From NCBI GenBank assembly GCA_021323535.1, contig JAJONO010000046.1, positions 1-52,409 of the forward strand: a stretch of DNA of 52,409 bases. The letters are read 5' to 3'. Below are positions 18,401 through 26,964 of this stretch, piece after piece. The translations under genes and the position numbers were made by a program. The notes beneath the pieces were generated by a model. It made no database searches. It was not told the DNA's origin and saw only the letters and a list, made by a program, of their open reading frames with translations. The stretch comes from Bacteroidota bacterium (GTDB lineage: Bacteria > Bacteroidota > Bacteroidia > B-17B0 > Aurantibacillaceae). Numbering within the stretch: position 1 is the stretch's first letter; the number at the start of each line of letters is the position of its first letter.

Positions 18401-19541
18401 CTACTGTTACCATCAGAGTATAAACTCCGGAGGCAGCGGTTGTAACGTTATTTATATTCGGATTCTGCGCCGCGCTGGTGAATGCGTTTGGCCCGGTCCA
18501 GGAATAGGTTCCGCCACCGCTTCCCGTCAATGAAAGCACAGTTCCGGCGCATATTGGTCCATTATTGTTTGGTACAGCTGTAGGACTCGCTGCTATAGCA
18601 ACTGTAGTAGAAGCAATGTTTGTACACCCTGCCGCACTTGTTACGCCAACAGAATATACACCCGCAACTGCAGGATTCACAATCGGATTTTGAGCGTTGG
18701 AGGAAAATCCTCCGGGGCCGGTCCAGGTATATGTTGCAAAAGCTCCTACTGAAAGATTTACTGGGTTACCCGGACAAACCGGTCCGTTATTGTTAGGGAG
18801 CGGATTTGGTGAAGGAAGTACTGTAATGGTTCTTGTGATTGCGCAAGTTGGACCAGATGTGCTTGCTACTGCTGTATACACTCCGCTTGTTAACACGTTA
18901 GGAATGGAAACGTTATTTCCGGAACCGGTGAATCCTCCCGGACCACTCCAGTTCACTGCAGTTACAGCGGTTCCTGTAGTAGCGCTAAGAGTAGCTGTTT
19001 TCCCCGGACAAAGAGAACTTGTTCCTGTAACGGTCATGCTGCAAAGCACACCACAGTTGGTTTGCGCTGCACCCGGACTATTTGCGTTGGTCTGACTAAA
19101 AGTAATTTGCTGATTGGAGTTTGAGAAATTAGTAATGAGTAGTAAGTAAAACTGCCCCGCTACTGCGTTGGCCATGTTTAAAGTTTCGTTGGCAGAACCT
19201 GAGTAGCTGCAACCAACTGTGTTTCCTGCTGTAAGGTTTCCGCAGTTACCGGCAAGCGTAGGAAATGGCCCATAAGCAATATAATCAATATCAAAAGAGG
19301 CCGACATGTTTATTGTAAGCGGGCCAGCGGTTCCGATCTGAAAATAAAACCAGGCAGGATTTGGTTGTGAGCCAAGGCATCCGTAATTGGGTCCGCTTTG
19401 CGCGCTACCGGCATTTACACCCGCAGGGAATTGCATGGTTTGTCCTGTGCAAAAAGGCTGAGGATTGGCGCATACGTTGTTCTGACTGTAAATGGAGACA
19501 GATAAAAAAACAAAGCTTAGGAGAGTAAGGAGTTGTTTCAT
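15483..19541 (-). CDS. Giant T9SS type B surface protein with 12 Ig/PKD-like repeats
   Basis: 1352 aa, probably exported by T9SS and displayed on the surface as an adhesin-like protein. The signal peptide is at 1-19. A unique domain of about 150 residues follows, starting at NNVCANPQPFC, then twelve repeats of about 75-80 aa built on Y.W.GP.GF.S..QNP...GxYTVTVT...GC. A PKD-like domain is near 1170-1250, and the end is a gliding-motility-type (CHU_C, type B) sorting domain with VPNAFSPNGDGVNDIF and FDRWGEKLFST. Repeats 4-6 and 7-9 are successive copies of a 231-residue, three-repeat unit; see findings. No SprF-like partner is adjacent. The nearest PorP/SprF gene is at 37331. Ligand unknown. 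Confidence 0.93.
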   Translation of the reverse strand: MKQLLTLLSFVFLSVSIYSQNNVCANPQPFCTGQTMQFPAGVNAGSAQSGPNYGCLGSQPNPAWFYFQIGTAGPLTINMSASFDIDYIAYGPFPTLAGNCGNLTAGNTVGCSYSGSANETLNMANAVAGQFYLLLITNFSNSNQQITFSQTNANSPGAAQTNCGVLCSMTVTGTSSLCPGKTATLSATTGTAVTAVNWSGPGGFTGSGNNVSIPNVLTSGVYTAVASTSGPTCAITRTITVLPSPNPLPNNNGPVCPGNPVNLSVGAFATYTWTGPGGFSSNAQNPIVNPAVAGVYSVGVTSAAGCTNIASTTVAIAASPTAVPNNNGPICAGTVLSLTGSGGGTYSWTGPNAFTSAAQNPNINNVTTAASGVYTLMVTVGTCTAKATTTVLINPAPVPVAGNNGPLCQNNQLNLTGNGGTTYTWTGPGGFTSNSQNPNIPNAQPANSGVYTLSVTNAGGCTGSITTNAVINPTPAIVVNNPAACVNQNINLTSNGGATYAWSGPNGFTSNVQNPVIANAQLTMNGAYTVTVTTAAGCTNTAVSNVTVITLPNPTILSNTPCVGATLSFTGSGGATYQWTGPNGFNSALQNPTIPNVTTAANGIYTLVASAGTCSNSVTQNITINPLPVPVANNNGPLCENTSLNLTGNGGTTYTWTGPGGFTSNNQNPSIAIAQPTNAGIYSLTITNANGCTNSITTNVVINPTPAIVVNNPAGCVNQNINLTSNGGSTYAWSGPAGFTSNVQNPVLANAQLNMNGAYTVTVTTAAGCTNTAISNVTVITLPAPVIVSNTPCVGSTLNLNGSGGASYSWTGPNGFTSATQNPTIPNVTLAEGGLYTLVATAGSCSGTITAQVNINPLPNPTINSNSPVCANQALTFTATGGAGYSWNGPNGFTSTNSNVSIPSANSNFAGTYTVTVTDANGCINFTTSAAIVNPLPIVSVVGSTVCVPKTATLAANGGVNYSWTGPLGFTSNNQFPQLNNTTTGMTGQYNVTVTDANGCINNGSAFVQVNSIPNPVAAANSPICVKETIVLNANAGGAQVAYTWNGPAGFLSSSPNPQITQASTGMSGQYTITITDNAGCSSSAVVSMVVNDLPNGSISTSSKFGCVPFCASFSVSANTTIQSVTWDMGLGGSMAGTTVNKCYTQDGVFPIKANFTDANGCSNFNTYTVQVYPLPTADFNMGPREPIVNEEVLFTNASYGGNIISTSWNFSHLSPTVTTEYSPMMIFSEAGSYVVALIVQSDKGCKDTLIRPFFIAEDYGIYVPNAFSPNGDGVNDIFHPKGYGVVKYELNIFDRWGEKLFSTTNFEEGWKGNYVGRSDEAVPVGVYTWHIKLINVQGRGKELTGKVSVIR
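16980..18365 (-). repeat. In-frame tandem duplication of 693 bp (two copies)
   Basis: Copy A (17673-18365) and copy B (16980-17672) are each exactly 693 bp, or 231 codons, each beginning at an INP.P codon run. Both encode the same order of three Ig-like repeats, with long identical stretches such as NLTGNGGTTYTWTGPGGFTS and QLxMNGAYTVTVTTAAGCTN. Confidence 0.85.
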
Positions 19542-19740
19542 GTGGAGACGGGGGAACGGGTTTAAAATTTTTTTGTTTACTTACTATAAATTTAATAATA
19601 GTAAACGTTTGGAAACGAGTAAATGAGTGAATAAAAAAGAGGTTTGATTTGTCGTCAAAAACATGAATTTTGTTTGATAAAAATACCGTTTCGTCTAAAT
19701 AGAAGCTAATACTTATTTATTAAATGAATTAAACCTTTGA

Positions 19741-20154
19741 TTAAGGCTTTATTCCGCCCATATCGCAGATCTTGAGGAACTCATCTTCGGTTACCACACT
19801 TACGCTCAGACGCGGGATGCGTACAAACTGCATGTGTTTTAAAAGAGAATCCTTCTTGATTTGTTCCAGTGAGACCGGGGTTTTGAGTGTTTTATGCGGC
19901 GCAAAGTCCACTACTGACCATGCAGCCTCGTCGGTTGTAGGATCCTGATAATGTTCCTTTACTACTTTTGCAATGCCTACTACATTAAGCCCCTCATTAC
20001 TATGGTAAAAAAGAGCCAGGTCGCCCTTCTTCATGGCGCGTAAATTGTTGCGTGCCGCGTAGTTACGTACACCATCCCAAAAAGTTTTCTTGTCCTTGAG
20101 GAACTTTTCCCAACTGTATTTAACCGGCTCTGATTTAATGAGGAAGTATTGCAT
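19741..20154 (-). CDS. EVE domain-containing protein
   Basis: 137 aa, a single EVE (PUA-like) fold. Visible are the N-terminal YFLIKSEPVKYSWEKF strand and the conserved WDGVRNYAARNNLRAMKKGD segment, both typical of the thymocyte-protein-1 / EVE group. The GDLALFYHS strand and the later PVSLEQIKKDSLLKHM helix are also present. EVE domains bind modified bases in DNA or RNA. In bacteria the physiological role of stand-alone copies is not settled. Divergent from atpB across a 144-bp gap. No restriction or CRISPR genes lie nearby. Confidence 0.92.
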   Translation of the reverse strand: MQYFLIKSEPVKYSWEKFLKDKKTFWDGVRNYAARNNLRAMKKGDLALFYHSNEGLNVVGIAKVVKEHYQDPTTDEAAWSVVDFAPHKTLKTPVSLEQIKKDSLLKHMQFVRIPRLSVSVVTEDEFLKICDMGGIKP

Positions 20155-20231
20155 TTAAAGTGTTTTCACAAAAGTAAGGATTGCCCAAAAACGGCCTAAT
20201 ATTTTTTAGACTAAAAACGGGTTAAATTTTA

Positions 20232-20261
20232 TTGTTTATCCTTAAAATATACCTACATTTG
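20232..20261 (+). promoter_or_regulatory. Promoter of the ATP synthase operon
   Basis: TTG at 20232-20234, a 19-bp spacer, and TACATTTG at 20254-20261, a full match to the Bacteroidota -7 consensus TAnnTTTG. It predicts a start near 20266 and a leader of about 30 bases before the atpB ATG. Confidence 0.6.
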
Positions 20262-20298
20262 CACCCGAAATCAAAAAAACAAGCTCATTTTTAAGCAA

Positions 20299-21483
20299 AT
20301 GGCCAGTAAAATCAATACTTTCACAAGGAATAAAATCGTTCCTTTCCTGTTTTTTGCACTTTTTCTTTCTTTTTCAAATTTTATCAAAGCTTCTGATGGG
20401 CATGAGCCTGAAAATCATGACAACCACGTTGCTGTAGATACCACGAAAAAGAAAAAAGTGGATATGGCGGCCATCGCCATTGAGCACGTTCTTGATTCGC
20501 ACTCATGGCATTTATGGGGAGATCATCATGATGCAACGGTAATTCCTCTTCCTGTTATTCTTAAAGGCAATAACGGATTCTCATTCTTTTCTTCATCAAA
20601 ATTTGAAAACGATGTTCACGGAACACACGTTGTTGAAATAAACGGTGAACGTTTCGTAAACTTCGAAGAAGATATTTATTACGCTTCTGAAACTCCAAAC
20701 GCACACGGGCAGTATTTAGAAATGCATGCTGATGCAAAAGGAAAAATGCATCCAACTAACGCAAAGCCTCTCGATTTCTCTATTACAAAGTGTACCGCTC
20801 AACTTTTATTATCTGCACTCGTTCTTATCTTATTATTTACATCTATAGCACGTGCTTATAAGAAAACAGGCGTTACCTCAGCCCCAAAAGGGAAACAATC
20901 TTTCCTTGAGCCGCTCATCGTTTTTGTTCGCGATGAAATTGCAAAATCAAATATCGGTCCTGAGAAATACGAAAAATATGTGCCTTATTTATTGACCGTG
21001 TTCTTCTTAATCTTAATCAACAACATTTTAGGTTTAATTCCAATCAGCGCCAACTTAACAGGTAACATCGCCTTTACTTTTGTTTTAGCGGTTATTACAT
21101 TCATTGTAACAACTATCAGCGCTAATAAAGCCTATTGGGGACACATCTTCTTGCCTCCTGCTCCGGTTGCCTTATACCCTATCCTGATTCCACTTGAGTT
21201 CTTAGGAATTTTCACAAAACCCTTCGCTTTAATGATACGTCTTTTCGCAAACATGACAGCGGGACACATTATCGTAATTTCTCTTGTTGGATTGATCTTT
21301 GCCTTCGAAAGTTATTTCATTTCACCTGTAGCGGTTGGATTTGCGTTGTTCATTGACATATTAGAGTGCCTTGTAGCCTTATTACAAGCGTATATCTTCA
21401 CATTATTAACGGCTCTCTTCATTGGTTCGGCCATGGTTGAACACCATCATGAAGAACATAGTGAAGAAGCGGCGCACCACTAA
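20299..21483 (+). CDS. atpB: F0F1 ATP synthase subunit a
   Basis: Membrane subunit that forms the two ion half-channels against the c ring. The essential Arg314 is in KPFALMIRLFANMTAGH. The protein is long (394 aa, against about 270 in E. coli) because of a roughly 150-residue N-terminal extension with its own signal-like hydrophobic start (residues 13-30) and a His- and Asp-rich segment. Such extensions are usual in Bacteroidota. The C-terminus is also His-rich (VEHHHEEHSEEAAHH). First gene of the atpB-E-F-H-A-G operon. The c-subunit gene follows after 44 bp. Confidence 0.95.
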   Translation: MASKINTFTRNKIVPFLFFALFLSFSNFIKASDGHEPENHDNHVAVDTTKKKKVDMAAIAIEHVLDSHSWHLWGDHHDATVIPLPVILKGNNGFSFFSSSKFENDVHGTHVVEINGERFVNFEEDIYYASETPNAHGQYLEMHADAKGKMHPTNAKPLDFSITKCTAQLLLSALVLILLFTSIARAYKKTGVTSAPKGKQSFLEPLIVFVRDEIAKSNIGPEKYEKYVPYLLTVFFLILINNILGLIPISANLTGNIAFTFVLAVITFIVTTISANKAYWGHIFLPPAPVALYPILIPLEFLGIFTKPFALMIRLFANMTAGHIIVISLVGLIFAFESYFISPVAVGFALFIDILECLVALLQAYIFTLLTALFIGSAMVEHHHEEHSEEAAHH

Positions 21484-21512
21484 TTAGAATTTAAAAATTT
21501 GATTAACCATAA

Positions 21513-21728
<216 letters not shown>

Positions 21729-21738
21729 GGAACAATGA

Positions 21739-21769
21739 TTAAGCCCTTTACGGTTGGTAAAGGGTTTAA
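21739..21769 (+). terminator. Terminator-like hairpin between atpE and atpF
   Basis: TTAAGCCCTTTAC, loop GGTTG, GTAAAGGGTTTAA: 13 pairs with one G-T, followed by TTGTTTTT. It sits inside the operon. It may end part of the transcripts or protect the 3' end of the atpBE message, raising c-subunit yield relative to b, delta, alpha and gamma. Confidence 0.65.
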
Positions 21770-21815
21770 TTGTTTTTAAAAATGGTAAACAAAACACAAA
21801 TTAAATTTAAATAAA

Positions 21816-22328
21816 ATGAATCTGTTTATTTTAGGCTCACTCATCACTCCGGGAATCGGTCTTATCTTCTGGACAAGTGTTGTATTCCTTTTATTAGTTG
21901 GTATCCTTGGTAAATTTGCCTGGAAACCAATTCTCAACGCTATTAAAACCCGCGAGAAAAACATTTCAGACGCATTAGCAAGTGCTGAAAGCGCGCTTAA
22001 CGACATGCGCGAATTAAAATCGAATAACGAAAAAATTCTGGCTCAGGCACGTGAAGAACGTGATGCTTTAATGAAAGAAGCGCGTGAAGCAAAAGAATCT
22101 ATCATTGCCGAAGCAAAAACAAAAGCAACTAAAGAAAGCGAACGCATTTTAGCTTCAGCGCGTGAGCAAATCAATAACGAGAAAAACGCCGCTATCACAG
22201 ATCTTAAAAACCAGGTGGCTACTTTGTCTATCGATATCGCAGAAAAGATCTTAAAATCTGATCTGTCGAGCGACGAAAAGCAAAAAGCTCTCGTGAACAA
22301 TTTAATGAAAGACGTAAACCTCAACTAA
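21816..22328 (+). CDS. atpF: F0F1 ATP synthase subunit b
   Basis: 170-aa peripheral stalk subunit. One membrane helix near residues 11-32 (PGIGLIFWTSVVFLLLVGIL) is followed by FAWKPILNAIKTREKNISDAL, the family's conserved entry into the stalk, and then a long charged coiled-coil rich in Ala, Glu and Lys. It starts 87 bp after atpE, beyond the hairpin, and its TAA stop is followed one base later by the atpH ATG. Confidence 0.95.
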   Translation: MNLFILGSLITPGIGLIFWTSVVFLLLVGILGKFAWKPILNAIKTREKNISDALASAESALNDMRELKSNNEKILAQAREERDALMKEAREAKESIIAEAKTKATKESERILASAREQINNEKNAAITDLKNQVATLSIDIAEKILKSDLSSDEKQKALVNNLMKDVNLN

Positions 22329-22329
22329 G

Positions 22330-22881
22330 ATGATCGTTGCTTCAAGATATGCCAAGTCTTTAATTGACCTCGCCAAAGAAACCAAACAATTGGAAGAGGT
22401 AAGAAAAGACATGCAGTTAATCAAGGATGTCTGCCGTTCGAGTCGTGATTTTGTATCTCTTCTTGAAAGTCCGGTTATTAAAACTGATAAAAAACTGGCT
22501 GTTTTTCAGGGTTTATTTTCAGGTAAAGTTTCAAAAACTACTGAATCCTTTCTGAAATTAATGGCAACAAAACGTCGCGAAGGTTATTTGGGAGATATTG
22601 CCAAATCTTTTGACGAACAATACAAACTTCTTAAAAATATTACTACTGCACAGGTAACAACCGCCACGGCACTTGATGCTGCGACTAAAAACAAAATGCT
22701 CGACCTGGTTAAAAAAACTGTTACAGGTGAAATCGAACTTGTTGAAAAAATTGATGCTTCGCTTATCGGCGGATTTGTTCTTACCATCAACGACAAACAG
22801 GTTGACCAGAGTGTGAAACGTAAACTTAACGACCTCAGAAAAGATTTTACAGGAAACGCTTACATACCAAACTTGAATTAA
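22330..22881 (+). CDS. atpH: F0F1 ATP synthase subunit delta
   Basis: 183-aa OSCP/delta subunit that caps the peripheral stalk. The N-terminal helical part starts with ASRYAKSLIDLAKE. The C-terminal signature is GEIELVEKIDASLIGGFVLTINDKQVDQSVKRKL, the usual ...P.LIGG..I...D...D.S....L pattern. Spacing to atpF is a single base, so translation is probably coupled. atpA follows after 22 bp. Confidence 0.95.
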   Translation: MIVASRYAKSLIDLAKETKQLEEVRKDMQLIKDVCRSSRDFVSLLESPVIKTDKKLAVFQGLFSGKVSKTTESFLKLMATKRREGYLGDIAKSFDEQYKLLKNITTAQVTTATALDAATKNKMLDLVKKTVTGEIELVEKIDASLIGGFVLTINDKQVDQSVKRKLNDLRKDFTGNAYIPNLN

Positions 22882-22903
22882 AAATTAAGACTATTTAAAT
22901 AAA

Positions 22904-24481
22904 ATGGCTGAAATAAAACCCGCAGAAGTATCTGCAATTTTAAGACAACAATTAAGCGGCTTTAAAAGCGAAGCTGAATTGGAAGAAGTAGGAACCGTGT
23001 TACAGGTTGGTGATGGTATCGCCCGTATCTATGGTCTTTCAAAAGTTCAATCAGGTGAATTGATCGAATTCGAAACAGGTTTACAAGCCATCGTGCTTAA
23101 CCTTGAAGAAGATAACGTGGGTGCCGTATTACTCGGCCCAAGCGAAGGAATCAGTGAGGGAAGTTCTGTTAAGCGTACCGGCCGTATTGCTTCATTAAAA
23201 GTTGGTGAAGGAATGTTGGGTCGCGTAGTTGACACTTTAGGTAATCCTATTGATGGTAAGGGTTCTATCCAGGGCGTTACCTACGAAATGCCACTTGAGC
23301 GTAAAGCTCCCGGGGTAATTTACCGTCAGCCGGTGACTGAGCCTCTTCAGACTGGTATCAAAGCGATCGACGCAATGATTCCAATCGGTCGTGGTCAGCG
23401 TGAGTTAGTGATCGGTGACCGTCAGACTGGTAAAACAGCTGTATGTATTGACACTATCATCAATCAGAAAGAATTTTATGATGCTGGAAAACCAGTATTC
23501 TGTATTTATGTTGCAATCGGACAAAAAGGTTCAACCGTAGCAAACGTTGTTCGCGTTCTTGAAGAGAATGGTGCAATGGCTTATACAGTGGTGGTTGCGG
23601 CTAACGCTTCTGACCCTGCTCCACTACAGTTCTACGCTCCGTTTGCCGGTGCTGCTATCGGAGAATTTTTCCGCGATACCGGCCGTCCTGCATTAATCGT
23701 ATTTGACGATTTATCAAAACAAGCGGTTGCTTACCGTGAAGTGTCTCTTTTATTACGTCGCCCTCCGGGACGTGAAGCTTATCCTGGTGACGTATTCTAC
23801 TTACACAGCCGTTTATTAGAGCGTGCCGCTAAGATCAACGCTTCTGATACTATCGCGCAAAGCATGAACGATCTTCCTGAATCTATCAGAGGATTAGTTA
23901 AAGGTGGCGGATCATTAACAGCTCTTCCAATTATTGAAACACAAGCGGGTGACGTATCTGCTTATATTCCTACCAACGTAATTTCGATTACCGATGGCCA
24001 GATCTTCCTTGAAGGTAACTTATTTAACTCAGGTGTTCGTCCCGCTATTAACGTGGGTATCTCGGTATCGCGTGTAGGTGGTAACGCTCAGATCAAATCC
24101 ATGAAAAAAGTTGCCGGTACATTAAAACTTGACCAGGCACAATACCGTGAGCTTGAAGCTTTCGCTAAATTCGGTTCTGACCTTGATGCTGCAACCAAAT
24201 CAATTCTTGATAAAGGTTCACGTAACGTGGAAATCCTTAAGCAGGGACAGTTCTCTCCATTACGTGTTGAGCAACAGATCGCGATCATTTACTTAGGAAC
24301 TAAAAACTTATTAAGGGCCGTTCCGGTAAATAAAGTACGTGAGTTCGAAAAAGAATTCCTCGATGCTTTAGAGCGTAAACACAAAAATGTATTGAACGAT
24401 CTTAAAGCAGGAAAATACTCGGACGAACAAACGAACGTTCTTGAAGCAACTGCGAAAGATTTACTGGGAAAATATAATTAA
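22904..24481 (+). CDS. atpA: F0F1 ATP synthase subunit alpha
   Basis: 525-aa non-catalytic nucleotide-binding subunit of F1. Walker A GDRQTGKT is at about residues 171-178. Other family marks are [11 protein letters not shown] near the start, the ATP synthase signature [14 protein letters not shown], and [21 protein letters not shown]. Length and motifs are standard. The catalytic beta subunit gene and epsilon are not in this operon; in many Bacteroidota they form a separate atpD-atpC pair elsewhere. An 81-bp gap with a hairpin separates it from atpG. Confidence 0.98.
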   Translation: MAEIKPAEVSAILRQQLSGFKSEAELEEVGTVLQVGDGIARIYGLSKVQSGELIEFETGLQAIVLNLEEDNVGAVLLGPSEGISEGSSVKRTGRIASLKVGEGMLGRVVDTLGNPIDGKGSIQGVTYEMPLERKAPGVIYRQPVTEPLQTGIKAIDAMIPIGRGQRELVIGDRQTGKTAVCIDTIINQKEFYDAGKPVFCIYVAIGQKGSTVANVVRVLEENGAMAYTVVVAANASDPAPLQFYAPFAGAAIGEFFRDTGRPALIVFDDLSKQAVAYREVSLLLRRPPGREAYPGDVFYLHSRLLERAAKINASDTIAQSMNDLPESIRGLVKGGGSLTALPIIETQAGDVSAYIPTNVISITDGQIFLEGNLFNSGVRPAINVGISVSRVGGNAQIKSMKKVAGTLKLDQAQYRELEAFAKFGSDLDAATKSILDKGSRNVEILKQGQFSPLRVEQQIAIIYLGTKNLLRAVPVNKVREFEKEFLDALERKHKNVLNDLKAGKYSDEQTNVLEATAKDLLGKYN

Positions 24482-24498
24482 ACTAGTTTTTAATTTTG

Positions 24499-24547
24499 AG
24501 TTATTAGTTTTTAATACTGCTCTATTAAACATTAAAAACTAATAACT
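24499..24547. repeat. Perfect 17-bp AT-rich inverted repeat between atpA and atpG
   Basis: AGTTATTAGTTTTTAAT (24499-24515) pairs perfectly with ATTAAAAACTAATAACT (24531-24547), with a 15-base loop. A tandem AACTAAT motif continues almost to the atpG start. It could affect atpG translation or RNA processing. Confidence 0.65.
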
Positions 24548-24562
24548 AATAACTAATAAGGA

Positions 24563-25444
24563 ATGCCAAGTTTAAAGGAAGTCAGAAACAGAATAGTATC
24601 AGTAGGAAGCACGATGCAGATCACAAGTGCCATGAAAATGGTGAGTGCTGCGAAACTTAAGCGTGCCCAGGATGCCATCACCCAGATGAGACCTTATGCC
24701 AATAAGCTGAAGGAAATTCTTGAGAATGTAAGCGCAAGCGTTGATGCAACATCAAACGTGTATGCGCGTAATGCAGGCGGAAAGAATATTCTTATCGTTG
24801 GTATTTCTTCGAATCGTGGTCTTGCAGGAGCTTTCAACGGAAACGTGATCAAGAAGATCAATAACATGATCAAAGAACAGTACTCTGATTGCAACGTAAC
24901 CATTATCCCGATTGGTAAAAAAATTCAGGACGCATTCAAAAGAACTAAATATCTTATCTCGGGTCAGGATCTTCCTCATCACACCAATCAACTATTCGAT
25001 AAATTAACTTTCGATAACGTTGCGCCTGTGGCAGAAAAGATCATGAAATCGTTCTCTGATAAAGAATTTGATAAAGTAATTCTTGTTTACAACCAGTTCA
25101 GAAACGCGGCGATCCAGATTACAACTGAAGAACAATTTTTACCTATTGTTTCAAGTGTAACGTCTTCTGTTCCTGTTGCGAAAACAGATTATATTTTCGA
25201 ACCAAATGAAGAATTCATTATCAACGAATTAATTCCACGCAGTTTAAAAACGCAATTCTATAAAGCCTTATTAGATAGTTTTGCAAGTGAGCACGGCGCG
25301 CGTATGACAGCGATGCACAAAGCAACTGATAACGCTAAGGCCATGCAGAAGGAATTAAAGATTACTTACAACAAAGCCCGTCAGGCGTCTATTACCAAGG
25401 AGATCCTCGAGATCGTTGGTGGTGCGGAAGCGCTGAATGGATAA
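24563..25444 (+). CDS. atpG: F0F1 ATP synthase subunit gamma
   Basis: 293-aa central rotor shaft of F1. The N-terminal helix begins PSLKEVRNRIVSVGSTMQITSAMKMVSAAKLKRA, and the C-terminal helix carries the family signature ASEHGARMTAMHKATDNAKAM followed by YNKARQASITKEILEIVGGAEAL. The start ATG follows AAGGA, a better Shine-Dalgarno-like sequence than most genes here have. It is the last gene of the operon and is followed by a strong terminator. Confidence 0.97.
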   Translation: MPSLKEVRNRIVSVGSTMQITSAMKMVSAAKLKRAQDAITQMRPYANKLKEILENVSASVDATSNVYARNAGGKNILIVGISSNRGLAGAFNGNVIKKINNMIKEQYSDCNVTIIPIGKKIQDAFKRTKYLISGQDLPHHTNQLFDKLTFDNVAPVAEKIMKSFSDKEFDKVILVYNQFRNAAIQITTEEQFLPIVSSVTSSVPVAKTDYIFEPNEEFIINELIPRSLKTQFYKALLDSFASEHGARMTAMHKATDNAKAMQKELKITYNKARQASITKEILEIVGGAEALNG

Positions 25445-25473
25445 GATCTTATTTTAATAAGAATATTAAAGAG

Positions 25474-25508
25474 CCGCCCTGTAGCAAGTGTTACAGGGCG
25501 GTTTTTTT
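25474..25508 (+). terminator. Intrinsic terminator of the atp operon
   Basis: CCGCCCTGTA (25474-25483) pairs perfectly with TACAGGGCGG (25492-25501) across an 8-base loop and is followed by seven T residues. It lies against the stop codon of the convergent gene. Confidence 0.9.
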
Positions 25509-26739
25509 ATTGCTTCAGGAATTTATAGAATTGTGTGGTAGTTCCTTGTTTTAATTCAGCAATGTAAATTCCATTCTGTAAATGCTCCATTCCTAATGTG
25601 TTGGTAGCGCTTTTGTTTTGTATCACCTTTCTTCCGTTCACATCATAAATGCTTATTTCCGCTTCTTTTGAAGATGTGCACCACTCTGTTCTCAATTCAT
25701 TATTCAAAGGATCATACCATGTTTTGCTTTTACAATTTTGGTTTTCTGCAATTGTTGTTGGAGTAATTAATTGTACTTCCGTTGAACTCGTACAACTGTT
25801 TATGGCAGTTAGCGTTACGGAAAACGGAGGACCTCCTGCAAATGTAAATTGTGGTGAATTCTGAGTTGAACCGAACGACCAGTTATATAATGTTGCGTTT
25901 ACAGAAGTATTCGTAAACTGGTACGTGTTTCCTCCAACAAAAGAATAATTAAAGTCCGCTGTAGGAATCTGTGAGTTAAGGTTCCACACCTGCGTGCTAT
26001 CCATAACCGTGTTCCCACCTATTGTTTGCATATTCTGCGCGTCGGCCTGATTAAGTGTAGAGTAATACGTTGCCCCAATTGCGTTTTTCTTGAAGATAGA
26101 TGAATAAAACACGCAGGCTGCCAGGTAAGAACCAGCCATTGCAGGATGACTTTCATCCAGATCGTATAACTCTAACGATGGATACGCGTTCCTGAATGTT
26201 TTCCAGGCAACCCCAACCGGAGCGCACGATGCGTTGAAACTGTCGGCAAACATTAAATACGATTGTCTTAAACGTGCCTGCATACCATTATAAGTACACA
26301 CAGGAGGATACGCCGCGCAATTAGAAGCGTCGCCGTTTTTTCTTCCCCAGGTCATGTAATACATTACTTCAGCGCAGGGATTCGCTGTACGAACACTATC
26401 TGCCAGTTTTTTTGCATAAGGATATGAAGAGTTCATCACCTGTGTTGGCGAAAATGATGGTTCCTGGCTCTGGCCCTGTATCACTACAATGTCCCAGCTA
26501 TTACTTTTTATTTTCTGCAATGATTGTGCATCTGTACTATGATTCTGAAACGTATATCCGCCAATTACATTCTGATCAAATACCAGAGTGTCGCCTTTTG
26601 ATAATGCGATATCCTTTATAAGCTGAGGTAAATTGTTTACGTAAGTGTAGCTGTTACCCAGAAACAGAACTTTCTTTTTTAATTGAGAAAAAATAAGTGA
26701 TGGAAAAATAAGGCAGAATAACAGAATGCTTTTCTTCAT
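25507..26739 (-). CDS. Secreted SGNH-hydrolase-like protein with T9SS type A sorting domain
   Basis: Probably exported by T9SS. The start is taken at the ATG at 26737-26739 because it opens a normal signal peptide (MKKSILLFCLIFPSLIFS); another ATG lies ten codons upstream. After it, KVLFLGNSYTYVNNLP carries a GNSxT block like the GDSL/SGNH nucleophile, followed by WDIVVIQGQSQEPSF, which resembles the DUF4886-type SGNH group. A DESHP motif near residue 200 could hold the catalytic Asp and His. A PKD-like segment and a type A sorting domain (SIYDVNGRKVIQNKS...FYKFLKQ) end the protein. The substrate, perhaps an acylated glycan, is inferred only. Confidence 0.8.
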   Translation of the reverse strand: MKKSILLFCLIFPSLIFSQLKKKVLFLGNSYTYVNNLPQLIKDIALSKGDTLVFDQNVIGGYTFQNHSTDAQSLQKIKSNSWDIVVIQGQSQEPSFSPTQVMNSSYPYAKKLADSVRTANPCAEVMYYMTWGRKNGDASNCAAYPPVCTYNGMQARLRQSYLMFADSFNASCAPVGVAWKTFRNAYPSLELYDLDESHPAMAGSYLAACVFYSSIFKKNAIGATYYSTLNQADAQNMQTIGGNTVMDSTQVWNLNSQIPTADFNYSFVGGNTYQFTNTSVNATLYNWSFGSTQNSPQFTFAGGPPFSVTLTAINSCTSSTEVQLITPTTIAENQNCKSKTWYDPLNNELRTEWCTSSKEAEISIYDVNGRKVIQNKSATNTLGMEHLQNGIYIAELKQGTTTQFYKFLKQ

Positions 26740-26850
26740 AAAACAAAGATAGTTTATGCTTTCATTCATTGGTTTTTATTTACTAATCCGGGGGGCGACT
26801 TTACTAATTATTTCCGAGCGAAGCCTCTTTCTTTTTTACTCACTCTTTCG

Positions 26851-26948
26851 GCCGCAGATTTCGCTGATTTCACAGATCAGGAATAATTTCTGGGATTTAA
26901 TTAACTATCAATGAACACAGATCTGTGTTTGTCTGTATAATCTGCAGC
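26851..26948. repeat. Dispersed hairpin repeat (AGCCACAGATTTCGCTGATT family), copy 2
   Basis: The left arm starts GCCGCAGATTTCGCTGATTT and differs from the copy at 15400 by one substitution and one missing base. The right end AATCTGCAGC mirrors the left end at 9 of 10 positions. Inside is a perfect 16-bp palindrome AACACAGATCTGTGTT (26915-26930). It lies in the 195-bp gap between two leftward genes. Confidence 0.7.
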
Positions 26949-26964
26949 TAAAAATTTGTGTTGA

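Noticed and set aside
18697-19095. 132-codon plus-strand frame inside the giant surface protein gene
   Set aside because: It mirrors the biased Gly/Pro/Thr repeat codons; the other strand has the signal peptide and sorting domain.
15483-19541. Regular repeats that might suggest a CRISPR array or satellite DNA
   Set aside because: They are about 225-240 bp long, in frame, and encode Ig-like protein repeats within one open frame; no short identical repeats with unique spacers occur.
19542-19740. AT-rich gap with a partial inverted repeat (TTACTAT / ATAGTAA)
   Set aside because: Too weak and too AT-rich to call; probably the promoter region of the surface protein gene. Nothing else is visible there.
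19741-20154. EVE-domain gene as part of a defence island
   Set aside because: EVE domains do occur with modification-dependent restriction, but no nuclease, methylase or other defence gene is nearby; it sits beside the ATP synthase operon.
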